Shown here piece by piece: positions 1 to 7,767 of a stretch of DNA of 64,000 bases (the stretch's first letter is position 1; the number at the start of each line of letters is the position of its first letter). This DNA is from Salicibibacter cibarius (lineage in GTDB: Bacteria; Bacillota; Bacilli; Bacillales; Marinococcaceae), in the NCBI RefSeq assembly GCF_016495725.1, contig NZ_CP054705.1, positions 3,348,001-3,412,000 on the forward strand, given 5' to 3'. The position numbers and the translations under genes are program-made. Under the pieces are notes generated by a model. It saw nothing but the letters and a program-made list of their open reading frames with translations. It was not told the DNA's origin and searched no databases.

Positions 1-393
1 CCCCTTTGAAAATTTACTGATCGACTTCTTTTTGTCAAGCTTAAACCGGTCAATCAGATAGTCTGCATAATCCATGTCGAAATTGGGTCTGTATCGCTCT
101 GCAAATTCGAGGATAGACTTCGCATTTTCAGATTCATCACTATAATCCTTGTCATACATAAAAGCGATTTGCTGCATGATTTTGGCATTTTCAAACGGCT
201 CTTCTCCATTAATGGCAATGGAGCCGGATGAGGATTCACGGAATGCTGCCATGATCGATAGCAGCGTTGTTTTCCCTGCCCCATTTCTGCCCAGCAGTCC
301 ATATATTTTCTCATCGCTTAACTCAAATGTTAGATCGTTGAGAGCTGTAAAATTGCCAAAACGTAAATGTAAATTTCTACTTTCAACCTTCAT
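1..393 (-). CDS. ABC transporter ATP-binding protein (3' part beyond window)
   Basis: This is the N-terminal 131 residues of an ABC transporter ATPase; the gene runs off the window at position 1. The translation starts MKVESRNLHLRFGN and carries a Walker A motif GRNGAGKTT at residues 35-43, a Q-loop region near IMQQIAFMYD, and reaches FSKG, the start of the ABC signature. ATG at 391-393 overlaps the stop of the upstream GntR gene by four bases (ATGA), so the two are translationally coupled. A GntR regulator followed by an ATPase matches the ytrA-ytrB type of operon, in which the ATPase pairs with a separate membrane protein. The substrate cannot be told from this fragment. Confidence 0.88.
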   Translation of the reverse strand, partial: MKVESRNLHLRFGNFTALNDLTFELSDEKIYGLLGRNGAGKTTLLSIMAAFRESSSGSIAINGEEPFENAKIMQQIAFMYDKDYSDESENAKSILEFAERYRPNFDMDYADYLIDRFKLDKKKSISKFSKG

Positions 394-767
394 TCTGCAC
401 CACGACCTTTGACATTTTTTATAAATGTAATGATTTCATCTTCAGTGATTTCCAACTTTTCTGCCTCATGCACTAACTTCACAACATAATCTTCAACAAA
501 GGATTCTTTTTGTTTTTGGATCAGTTTTTCTCTCGCCCCGACTTCAACAAACATCCCGAGCCCTCTCTTTTTATACAGAATCCCTTCATCAACAAGTGGA
601 TTAACCCCTTTAGCGGCAGTGACATGGTTGATTTTATAAAAATGAACAAGTTGATTTGTTGAAGGTGCTTGATCGCCTTCTTTTAGTTGTTCACTAATGA
701 TTTGATCCTCAATCTTTTCCCGGACCTGCACATAGATTGGTTTATCCTGGTCAAAAGGTTTTACCAT
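390..767 (-). CDS. GntR-family transcriptional regulator (YtrA-like)
   Basis: A 125-residue regulator with an N-terminal GntR winged helix-turn-helix (about residues 10-75, including PIYVQVREKIEDQI and GEGILY-like DEGILYKKRGLGMFV) and only a short C-terminal tail, the architecture of the YtrA subfamily, which lacks a large ligand-binding domain. Such proteins repress the ABC transporter operon they head. It overlaps the downstream ATPase gene by ATGA. A perfect dyad lies about 40 bp upstream of its start and is the likely autoregulatory operator. One unusual point: the helix normally reading TAAKGVNLLVDEGI here reads NPLV, placing a proline in the recognition region, which may alter binding. 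Confidence 0.9.
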   Translation of the reverse strand: MVKPFDQDKPIYVQVREKIEDQIISEQLKEGDQAPSTNQLVHFYKINHVTAAKGVNPLVDEGILYKKRGLGMFVEVGAREKLIQKQKESFVEDYVVKLVHEAEKLEITEDEIITFIKNVKGRGAE

Positions 768-806
768 ATCGATCGCCCACTCTTTTTATTTATTATATAC
801 ATATAT

Positions 807-830
807 GGTTATATACTTATGTATATAACC
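807..830. promoter_or_regulatory. Perfect inverted repeat, likely GntR operator
   Basis: Two 10-bp arms, GGTTATATAC at 807-816 and GTATATAACC at 821-830, are exact reverse complements around a 4-bp centre. A further TATATACATATATGG stretch abuts it on the gene side. The site lies just upstream of the GntR gene start at 767, and GntR/YtrA regulators bind such dyads in their own promoters, so autoregulation is inferred. The rest of the gene-free stretch 831-1072 shows nothing I recognise. Confidence 0.65.
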
Positions 831-1072
831 GTATCAGGGGCATATTCAATTGTCAACACATGATTTGTAAATAATATCCCATCCTTCACTGATTCCCTGT
901 AAGAAAACGATTCATAAGCTTATTTTTCAAGATCACGACATAAAATAAATTCCGAACCCTATGAAAAAATTGGAACAATCCACATCGTTCTGTTCCTAAA
1001 TATTGGCCTATAATAAAGTTAGACTAGAAAGTGGACAAGGAAAAAATTGACTAGGATATTATCAACCTCAAT

Positions 1073-1300
1073 CTAAAAAGGACGTGTGTTCACAAATGGG
1101 AAAACATGCAAGCCAAGAGTTGGATAGGCTCTGCTATCCAAGAAGATGACGCTTAAAAAATTTACGGTGTGATCAAACGATGGACCACCAGCTGGACGAG
1201 TATATACGTCGACTTCTACATTGAACAGGTATGTTGGTGCATAAGCCATGGCAATTAATAAAAGCATAAAACCTCTCTTGCAATGTCTGGAGCAAGCGAA
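1073..1300 (-). pseudogene. N-terminal remnant of a DUF418-like membrane protein
   Basis: The minus-strand reading contains RSLAPDIARGF followed by MLLLIAMAYAPTYLFNV and later FDHTVNFLSVIFLDSRAYP, which resembles the N-terminal membrane region of DUF418-family proteins (an 'ARG-hydrophobic' opening, then a loop and a DxRxYP segment). Full members are several hundred residues long; here the frame ends about 76 codons in, exactly where the next membrane helix should start, so the gene is truncated. The first ATG in frame is inside the first helix and the frame is open upstream of it, so no convincing start remains. The assignment rests on recalled family pattern, not on a search. Confidence 0.45.
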
Positions 1301-1450
1301 CGTTTTGAAGAATCAACAACATCCATTTTGTCATTTTTACAATCCGCTCAATAAGATTTGATTGCAGTATAAATTGGATGTCTAATGAGAAGTAGTGACA
1401 TTTGTCATTTCTTATGTATTACCGGAGACACTTTAAAAAAAATTTGCCTT

Positions 1451-1496
1451 AAAAATAAAAACGAGCGCTAAAACATTATTCAATGCAAGCGCTTGT
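1451..1496 (-). terminator. Rho-independent terminator-like hairpin
   Basis: On the minus strand the arm at 1488-1496 pairs with the arm at 1461-1469 (AGCGCT core, one mismatch), followed by a run of T with a single A. It sits just beyond the end of the decayed membrane-protein gene at 1559-1943. Confidence 0.5.
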
Positions 1497-1558
1497 TCGT
1501 GAAATATCAAAACTAACATTCGTCCATATTCGAATATAAAGTTTCTCACGATCATAGA

Positions 1559-1943
1559 TTAAAGCTTTGCCATCATCCAAAAATAATGATTGTCCATCAA
1601 TCGCTGACACCTCTTCATGATCAAAGCAATCCACGGAGCGATATAGTCCTTTTTTTTACTTCGAATCAAAAAGAAAGCGCCGATGCCTGCAATAAAAAAT
1701 TTAGTGTAGAAAACAATTAGGTAGTTCGTATATACGGCCTCTTTTGACAATGTAGTAGCCGCATCCCAGTGAATTACGCTTAAGTACACACCAACCAAGC
1801 ATACGATCAACGCAATTCCGGAAGCAATCCCAATATACTTGCGCCAATTTTCTCTCGGATTTTCCTGTGCCCACCCGAACTAAACTAAACATACCGAAAA
1901 TTGCTGTGTACATCGCATAATCCTTTACATAATCCAGCTCCAT
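1559..1943 (-). pseudogene. Frameshifted small membrane protein gene
   Basis: Two overlapping minus-strand frames are two halves of one protein. The first, from ATG at 1943, reads MELDYVKDYAMYTAIFGMFSL; the second carries AQENPRENWRKYIGIASG and then three hydrophobic segments (IALIVCLVGVYLSVI, NYLIVFYTKFFIAGIGAFFL, APWIALI). The switch falls at about 1862-1885, where one base appears lost. The C terminus also ends abruptly after APWIALI in a non-membrane tail, so a second lesion is likely there. A good ribosome site (GGGGGAG) precedes the ATG. The intact protein would be a four-helix membrane protein of unknown function. A sequencing error could explain the first shift but not easily both. 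Confidence 0.55.
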
Positions 1944-2056
1944 ACACACTCCCCCTACCATTTTAATTTATGATTAAACAATCATGATCTTTAAAGCAAA
2001 AGTGGCACAATCTTTATTTCCATTCTAGCTAACGCTCCTATCAGGAGGATTGATTA

Positions 2057-2149
2057 CTAATTTTTTTCTTTCTTTTGTGACTTTCCAAACAAACCTAGTG
2101 CGGCAGCTATTGCAATCCCCATAGCGATCCAGACACCTGTGCTCACCAT
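2057..2149 (-). CDS. 30-residue single-span membrane peptide
   Basis: A short reading frame gives MVSTGVWIAMGIAIAAALGL followed by FGKSQKKEKN: one transmembrane helix and a lysine-rich tail. A perfect AGGAGG lies upstream; it is only 3 bases from the ATG at 2147-2149 but 6 bases from the GTG at 2144-2146, so translation may really start at GTG. Small proteins with a VWIAMGIAI-type helix and a charged tail occur in Bacillaceae, function unknown. The start signal, the helix and the clean stop are seen in the sequence; membrane insertion is inferred. Confidence 0.6.
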   Translation of the reverse strand: MVSTGVWIAMGIAIAAALGLFGKSQKKEKN

Positions 2150-2279
2150 ATCCCTCCTCGTTTTTCAATGTTAGCATGAATAAAGTGGACACTTCCAAAA
2201 CAAGTGAAATCTTTATTATCAATTTGCGCTCCGTTTGCCTAAGATCAGAACTAAAACATAAATCTGTTCAAACTTAAAT

Positions 2280-2981
2280 TCAAGCTTTCTTTCGCCAAAG
2301 AGTAATCGCTGTAATGATCATCCATAAATAAACAGATCCATAGAGGATTCGTTGCAAAAGACCAAAGAGATCGATAAATGAATATAAAGACATAAGTATC
2401 AGGGCTGTTGTGGTAATCAGCGCACAAATGAATGTCCAAACCGATAACTTTGGCATTTCTTTGCGAATGGACAAAGCAATCAAAATTAAAGCTGGTATTT
2501 GAACAATCATCCCTGGAATGGAGGGAAGGGTATGCCAAAGAAAATTTACATCAGCAGGAAAGATACCAGCCATTGTATAACTGAAACCAAAGATGATAAG
2601 AAAAATGGTAGCAATTCTGGTTTTTCGATTATCCTGCCAAAATTGGTGTAAGAAAATTGCCCCAACAAAAATCACAATACCTGTAAATGTAAACGTCCAA
2701 TTCATCAGTAAATGATAGGGTGAACAGATTTCCAAAGATGAAAGCACATATGTATCGGTTCCACACGTCGTTACACCAAGATCACTCATAGGCTGTTCAA
2801 GAAAATTATACGGGGTCGTGGTCGCTTGAATAACGAGGTAATCGATAATGAAATATACACTTAGTGATATCCAGCATATAAAACCAATCTTAGCCGTTAT
2901 AGCGCGTTGATGCCTAAGTAAAAGAGCCGCGCATATAGCAAAAATGGCTAACGAAGCCATTAAGAAATAAGGTAGAGCCAT
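2280..2981 (-). CDS. DUF998-family integral membrane protein
   Basis: A 233-residue protein made almost wholly of hydrophobic segments, about six membrane helices. The segment PMSDLGVTTCG after the second helix is the conserved luminal loop of the DUF998 family, and the later NFLWHTLPSIPGM also fits that family. Start: a GTG lies 9 bases further upstream, but the ATG at 2981 (MALPYFLMASLAIF) has GGGGTG at normal spacing. The family has no established biochemical role. It is a single gene, read in the same direction as the hydrolase upstream of it. Confidence 0.8.
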   Translation of the reverse strand: MALPYFLMASLAIFAICAALLLRHQRAITAKIGFICWISLSVYFIIDYLVIQATTTPYNFLEQPMSDLGVTTCGTDTYVLSSLEICSPYHLLMNWTFTFTGIVIFVGAIFLHQFWQDNRKTRIATIFLIIFGFSYTMAGIFPADVNFLWHTLPSIPGMIVQIPALILIALSIRKEMPKLSVWTFICALITTTALILMSLYSFIDLFGLLQRILYGSVYLWMIITAITLWRKKA

Positions 2982-3044
2982 ACTATTCACCCCGACTGTA
3001 TAAATATCCAGAATTCAATTAAAGCGCCGATAGCAGCATAGCCT

Positions 3045-4334
3045 TTATTCATGCATGGATTGTTTTAGGAATTCCTTTATTTTTCCCCATCCATCTATTG
3101 TTGCCCTGGCATTCGCTGACTTTGTCCCACCGAAGTTTATTGCCATGCCTTTGCCCAACTGCATAATGATGTTACTTGGAATCGAGGGAAAACTGTACGG
3201 AAAAGCCAAGAAATGACCGGCTGCTTCGTAGAAAAGGTGTTTGTGTTGATAGTGATGATTCGATAAACGCTTCTCCATCATTTTGATAAATTTCTCGGAT
3301 GGCCATAATTGGTCATCACTCCCGGAGATCGTCAGAACAGAAGCATGGATATTTTCCACACGAATCCGTGCATCTTCTATTTTCTTTTCATCTTTCATCG
3401 TACGACTCCAAATGGATAAGAAAGAAGATGGACGCTTGAATATCCAATTAAAGAACGTGGAGAAAATCATGGAGGGAGGATAAGAAAATTTCATATAAGG
3501 TAAATCCTGTCCATTGAATGTCCATGAAGGAATGGGAGCAAATGTGCTGTTTTTCATCCCCGATGTGACATAACTGCTTGGTGAAACTGCAATCACGGCT
3601 TTATATTCATCATAAGTCGCGCCCAACAGAAGAGCCAGTTCTCCTCCTCTTGAGAATCCGATCACTGATACTTGTTGATTCACAAATGGATGTTTTTTTA
3701 ACCACTGGGTAGCTTTTTCAAAATACTCTAAAGGAATTCTTTCTAAGTTATCCGGGACGTTTTGCGTACCAAAATAAGCCAATGACAGTACCATATATCC
3801 ATAAGAAGCTAACAGAGCTGCAGCCGATTCCAAATAACCCCCATCCGATCCGCCTAAAAGTAACACGCCCGGGTATGTTCCTTCCTTCGCCGGATGATAT
3901 AAAACCGCTGTGAATTCATTTGATTTTATGACTTCTTTTTTTATATCTTCTCTATAAAAGTGACGGGTTATCTTAGCCGTATTGAGAGTTTTTTCCGATA
4001 TTTCCAAAGAAAGATCCACCGAAACTGAGCTTGCATTTTGTTTGTCAAAAAAATCACCATGTTTCGAATGTCGTTCTTCCATAGACCAAAATAATCCAAA
4101 GCTGTCGATATCGTTATACGACCCCTTTACAGGTTTATCATGAGAAACTGAAACCACCCCATCTTTATTTGTTTGAAAAGTGGCTTCTGATTCAAAATTC
4201 TTCCCCTCGTCGTCGAGCATTTTTGCCTTCAGTGTAATCATTTCATTTGGTTCACAGTTTATCACTTTTATATGAATCTCCTCATCGATATAAGAATGAA
4301 GTTTATCGATGATGATCGCGGGTCTTTCTTTCAC
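3045..4334 (-). CDS. BAAT / acyl-CoA thioesterase-family alpha/beta hydrolase
   Basis: A 429-residue protein with an N-terminal beta-sandwich of the acyl-CoA thioester hydrolase/BAAT type (about residues 10-140) and a C-terminal alpha/beta hydrolase domain. The nucleophile elbow is GFSRGGE at 226-232 with Ser228; an acid candidate lies in SGSDDQLWPS and the histidine in EAAGHFLAFPY, completing a triad. BAAT-family nucleophiles are usually Cys in vertebrate transferases and Ser in thioesterases, so this one is more likely a hydrolase. The substrate is unknown. The start is GTG at 4334 with AAGGAG about 11 bases upstream, slightly long spacing. It appears monocistronic. Confidence 0.8.
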   Translation of the reverse strand: MKERPAIIIDKLHSYIDEEIHIKVINCEPNEMITLKAKMLDDEGKNFESEATFQTNKDGVVSVSHDKPVKGSYNDIDSFGLFWSMEERHSKHGDFFDKQNASSVSVDLSLEISEKTLNTAKITRHFYREDIKKEVIKSNEFTAVLYHPAKEGTYPGVLLLGGSDGGYLESAAALLASYGYMVLSLAYFGTQNVPDNLERIPLEYFEKATQWLKKHPFVNQQVSVIGFSRGGELALLLGATYDEYKAVIAVSPSSYVTSGMKNSTFAPIPSWTFNGQDLPYMKFSYPPSMIFSTFFNWIFKRPSSFLSIWSRTMKDEKKIEDARIRVENIHASVLTISGSDDQLWPSEKFIKMMEKRLSNHHYQHKHLFYEAAGHFLAFPYSFPSIPSNIIMQLGKGMAINFGGTKSANARATIDGWGKIKEFLKQSMHE

Positions 4335-4406
4335 CGAAAGAACAGCTCCTTCTAAGGCCTGTATATTTCTTTTCTTTCTTTTATTGAAATACCGAAAATT
4401 AATAGT

Positions 4407-4523
4407 TCACACCATTTTCAAGTGCCATAGCTTTATAAGCGCGCAGAACATATATATTGAGGTAGCAAGTGCTCCTCCAATGCCTGCTATAGCGTAAGCA
4501 GAAGTCCAATGCGCATCCCCCTG
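4407..4523 (-). other. Possible small membrane peptide without a start codon
   Basis: The minus strand reads HWTSAYAIAGIGGALATSIY then MFCALIKLWHLKMV and a TGA at 4407. It looks like a single-helix peptide of 30-35 residues, and AGGGGG sits just upstream, but the codon at the expected start is not ATG, GTG or TTG, while an ATG directly after the ribosome site is in another frame and stops after nine codons. It may be a decayed gene. Confidence 0.25.
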
Positions 4524-4587
4524 TTATTCCAGAATTGCGTTCGTTAATTGCAAAGCCTCACTTAAAAGCAATCGTTTTTTGGGCTAT

Positions 4588-4785
4588 TTAAAAACTAATG
4601 TATTGCCAACTAATGATTACATAAAACGCTCCTGCCAGTATGATACATACAGAAAATATTGTGATCTTTCCTGCCCTAGACATCTTTTCCAACCATCCTG
4701 TTTTTTTAAGATCCTCTTTAAAGATGCAATAACCTCCGTAAGTAGCAGCAACAATTATAAGTAAAGCCATTAATGGGTGAACCAC
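4588..4785 (-). CDS. Small two-helix membrane protein
   Basis: A 65-residue protein beginning at GTG 4783-4785, with AGGAGGTG six bases upstream; a longer GTG start at 4803 would lie on the other side of the ribosome site and is rejected. It has two hydrophobic helices, MVHPLMALLIIVAATYGGY and ITIFSVCIILAGAFYVII, joined by a basic/acidic loop FKEDLKKTGWLEKMSRAGK. I do not recognise the family. It stands alone between the BAAT-type hydrolase region and the minD downstream region. Confidence 0.6.
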   Translation of the reverse strand: MVHPLMALLIIVAATYGGYCIFKEDLKKTGWLEKMSRAGKITIFSVCIILAGAFYVIISWQYISF

Positions 4786-5129
4786 GAAAACACCTCCTAG
4801 CACTACTACACTTATTCAATTAAATGGCCGATTGTTGAACATCTTTATTGTATCAAATACGGATTCTTAGAACCACTAACCACCAATCTCCTTTTCTCCA
4901 AATTTGCATAAAACTTTCAATTTAATATAACACCAACCTCCCTACCCCGAGACCACCATGCAAGACTAGTAATATAGGCAAAGAATTATCTGTAGTATCT
5001 ATCATTAATCTCAACGTATTCTTTTAACAAAGGGATACCAGATCGATGCCTTTTTTCTTTTCATTCCATTAGTCTGGACATATTACCGCAGGTCTTTCAG
5101 CACTGATCTTCACTTTCAGGTTAAAAAAA

Positions 5130-5350
5130 TGACGCTTTTACAGTAAATAAGTGCAGAACGGCTGAAATAAGTGATCACTTTTGGGTGTGGCGCCAAATAA
5201 TCAAAAATCGACTAACTTTTGGCGCCACCCGGCGTTTGTGACGCCAAATAATCAAGAGCCGACTAACTTTTTGGCGTCACCCGGCGATTGTGGCGCCAAT
5301 ACTGAGCTTTTTACGTCAAACGAAAGCATGGGCGGAACGTCATTTATAAA
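5130..5350. repeat. Palindromic tandem array, family A (GGCGCCAAA)
   Basis: Two well-preserved units at 5187-5228 and 5238-5280 and degenerate units on both sides (about 5130 and 5290-5325). Left arms start at 5187, 5238 and 5290, a period of 51-52 bp. Each unit is an 11-bp inverted repeat around about 20 bp that include a conserved GACTAACTTT. In the first unit the arms are GTGGCGCCAAA/TTTGGCGCCAC; in the second GTGACGCCAAA/TTTGGCGTCAC, a paired change that keeps the stem. The array lies downstream of minD. The rest of the gene-free stretch 4786-5430 shows nothing else I recognise. Confidence 0.8.
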
Positions 5351-5430
5351 ACCAAGGGTGTGAGCGATGATTTAAACCCATATACACTAGTAATCGGTTT
5401 CAGTGTAGATGTTTATATCAAAGTTAACAA

Positions 5431-5474
5431 AAACCGCATGAAATCAAGGTTTTTCGTCTGATTTCATGCGGTTT
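5431..5474 (-). terminator. minD terminator
   Basis: A 16-bp perfect stem (arms 5431-5446 and 5459-5474, core AACCGCATGAAATCA) is followed on the minus strand by GGTTTTTGTT. It ends the mre-min transcript just after the minD stop and may act in both directions. Confidence 0.8.
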
Positions 5475-5489
5475 ATTCAACTTATCCCA

Positions 5490-6293
5490 TCATGCTTCAA
5501 TCCCGAATATTTTTTTTACCTTCGCAAGAAATCCTTTTTTTGGTTCAATGGAAAGGAGGGGGACGGATTCCCCGAGGATGCGTCTGGCAATGTTTCGATA
5601 CGCGAGTGAGGCGGTTGTGTTCGGGGTTGTCGCTACGGGCTCACCTTTATTGGCGGCACGTAAAACATTTTCATCATTAAAGACAATGCCGAGAAGATCG
5701 ATGGCCAACGTGGCCGCGACATCGTCCACATCCAACATTTCCTCAGTTTCATCTTTCGATGTATTTGTACGAACACGGTTTACAATCAATTTCGGCGAAG
5801 GGATATCCTCTTGTTCCAATAAACCAATAATACGGTCGGCATCGCGGACAGCTGATGTATCAGGAGTAGTAACGACAATTGCTTGATCGGCGCCGGCGAC
5901 CGCGATGCGAAACCCATGCTCGATGCCGGCCGGAGAATCGATAATCAGGTAATCGTAATTTGGTTTTAATTCATTAACAATTTCCTCCATTTGCTCCGGC
6001 GTGACTGCTGATTTTTCCTTGGTTTGCGCCGCGGGGAGCAAGTGCAGACAATCGAAACGTTTATCCCGGATCAGCGCTTGTTGAACTTTACAGCGTTCTT
6101 CCAGAACATCTACCAGATCATAAATGATTCGATTTTCCAACCCCATAACAACATCAAGGTTTCGCAGCCCAATATCGGTATCTAGCAGGCAAACTTGTTT
6201 TCCTTGCAATGCCAAAGCCGTCCCAATATTCGCCGATGTCGTTGTTTTTCCAACGCCGCCTTTTCCTGATGTGATGACGATAGCCTCTCCCAC
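5490..6293 (-). CDS. minD: Septum site-determining ATPase MinD
   Basis: MinD is a membrane-cycling ATPase that, with MinC, blocks FtsZ ring assembly away from midcell. The 267-residue length matches the family. Seen directly: a deviant Walker A GKGGVGKTT at residues 10-18, the DTDIGLRNLD switch region, and a C-terminal amphipathic membrane-targeting helix KKGFLAKVKKIFGIEA. minC lies immediately upstream, as in Bacillus subtilis. In Bacillus the gene is followed by spoIVFA and spoIVFB; here it is followed by a terminator and a repeat array instead. Confidence 0.97.
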   Translation of the reverse strand: MGEAIVITSGKGGVGKTTTSANIGTALALQGKQVCLLDTDIGLRNLDVVMGLENRIIYDLVDVLEERCKVQQALIRDKRFDCLHLLPAAQTKEKSAVTPEQMEEIVNELKPNYDYLIIDSPAGIEHGFRIAVAGADQAIVVTTPDTSAVRDADRIIGLLEQEDIPSPKLIVNRVRTNTSKDETEEMLDVDDVAATLAIDLLGIVFNDENVLRAANKGEPVATTPNTTASLAYRNIARRILGESVPLLSIEPKKGFLAKVKKIFGIEA

Positions 6294-6461
6294 AACGTTT
6301 CCCCTCCTTATTCTGGCTCTTCATTAAAATCTATCGTTGATCTCAGTAAATAATTATGGCAATGACATTTAGCTAGCTACGGAAAAACATGCAGTGTTTT
6401 TCCGTAGTGATTATCATAGTGCATAACCCGTTTGCCAACCATAGATTTCGGAGTTGGCCCC

Positions 6462-7160
6462 CTATTCTCTGTCTTTATTTCTTTGTTTTCGCAGCTCCGC
6501 TAAACTACCCATCGGGTGAAATTCAATCGCTTGTTGTTCCTTATCGACGTATGCATAACGAGGCCACGTGTACGTAGCTTCTTTCGCCAATTCCTCGCGC
6601 GTTAATTCGGTTAAGTATAAATGATCTGCAATCATCATTTGGGAAGGCGCCAATATCGCGGCTGCAACCACCGCTTCATTGTTTCCTTCCGTTCCGGCAC
6701 GGGCCGTTCCTTTCAAAGCTCCCAACACGAACACATCCCCGGTAGCTTCAACCGTTCCTCCGGGATTCACGTCCCCGAGAATTAAAGCGTCCCCTTTCAC
6801 ACTCAGCACTTGACCGGAGCGAACGAGGTGGGGATAGGATTGGATTTGGTTATCTTCCTTTATTTTCATGGCTTCCGCCATTGTGATCACATCAGAGACA
6901 ATTTCGCTAACGATGATCGCGCCCGACTGTTCGATCGTGGAACGGATTTCTTCCCGTTGCCCGTCATCCACGTAGCGCTTCCCTACATGGACACGTACAT
7001 GCACTTCTTTATTTTGTTCATTCCCGTTCATGTTTTCCGTCATTTTCGCGCTTAGCTCGTCCATTAGTTCAGTGTAAGCGCACCGGTCATCAAGATGAAC
7101 GATTAGCCCTTCTTTTGTCCCTTTTATCGTTACGAATTGATTTGAATAGCCCGTTTTCAC
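6462..7160 (-). CDS. minC: Septum site-determining protein MinC
   Basis: MinC inhibits FtsZ polymerisation in complex with MinD. The 232-residue protein has an N-terminal domain (MKTGYSNQFVTIKGTKEGL) and a C-terminal right-handed beta-helix that binds MinD (SGQVLSVKGDALILGDVNPG, VFVLGALKGTARAG). I chose GTG at 7160 rather than ATG at 7178 because GGGGTGAG is correctly spaced for the GTG and the protein then begins like known Bacillus MinC (MKT..VTIKGTK). A 168-bp gap containing no clear terminator separates it from minD. Confidence 0.95.
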   Translation of the reverse strand: MKTGYSNQFVTIKGTKEGLIVHLDDRCAYTELMDELSAKMTENMNGNEQNKEVHVRVHVGKRYVDDGQREEIRSTIEQSGAIIVSEIVSDVITMAEAMKIKEDNQIQSYPHLVRSGQVLSVKGDALILGDVNPGGTVEATGDVFVLGALKGTARAGTEGNNEAVVAAAILAPSQMMIADHLYLTELTREELAKEATYTWPRYAYVDKEQQAIEFHPMGSLAELRKQRNKDRE

Positions 7161-7245
7161 TCGCTCACCCCGATTCATTTCAGGTCTTAGCTATGTCGTC
7201 CTTTTGATAGTTTCGATGTTTGTTGTGCTTTTTCCTTCTTCTTTC

Positions 7246-7767
7246 CTATAACGATGCTTTCTTAAAACGGTCTTCACGTTCCAATCTGTTAAAAATTTTT
7301 CGCATCGGGAACATGATCAAAATACCGAAAGCGCCGTTTAGTAAAACGGAGGGCAACCAACGTTGCCAAGCAAAGTCTCCGAAGGCAGCCGACGTATAGC
7401 CAATCCCTTGATAGATACCGTAAGTTAGCAGCTCCAAAGCGCTGACAGCAAGCACGATCACCAGCAATACAAGCATTGGCCGGTTCCTTACCGATTCATA
7501 GGAGACACCGCCCATATAGGCAAGGAAGCCGTATGAGAACATATATACACCGATCAATGACGAATAGACCACATCTTGAAAAAGACCGGTGATACCCCCA
7601 TAGATGAGTCCGGTTAACGCCCCTTTGTACATGGATATGATAACGATCATCACAAATGCGAAGCGCGGAACCCATACAAATTCATCTGTCGGCGGGACCA
7701 ATACCTGAAACCACGTTCCTTCAATTAAAAATACAACGGCGATGAGGACGGGGAGCAAATAACGCAT
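7246..7767 (-). CDS. mreD: Rod shape-determining membrane protein MreD
   Basis: MreD is the membrane partner of MreC and MreB in the elongation machinery for lateral wall synthesis. The 173-residue protein has about five hydrophobic helices and the characteristic GLFQDVVYSSLIGVYMFSYG stretch. The ATG at 7765-7767 overlaps the mreC stop in a TGATG arrangement, so translation is coupled; a TTG one codon earlier is less likely. Confidence 0.93.
   Translation of the reverse strand: MRYLLPVLIAVVFLIEGTWFQVLVPPTDEFVWVPRFAFVMIVIISMYKGALTGLIYGGITGLFQDVVYSSLIGVYMFSYGFLAYMGGVSYESVRNRPMLVLLVIVLAVSALELLTYGIYQGIGYTSAAFGDFAWQRWLPSVLLNGAFGILIMFPMRKIFNRLEREDRFKKASL

Noticed and set aside
2025-2222. 65-residue minus-strand frame
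   Set aside because: It overlaps the 30-residue peptide in another frame; the peptide has the ribosome site and a membrane helix, the longer frame has neither.
5181-5363. Plus-strand 60-codon frame in the palindrome array
   Set aside because: It reads repeated NNQ.PTNF because it runs through the array units; no ribosome site, no family.
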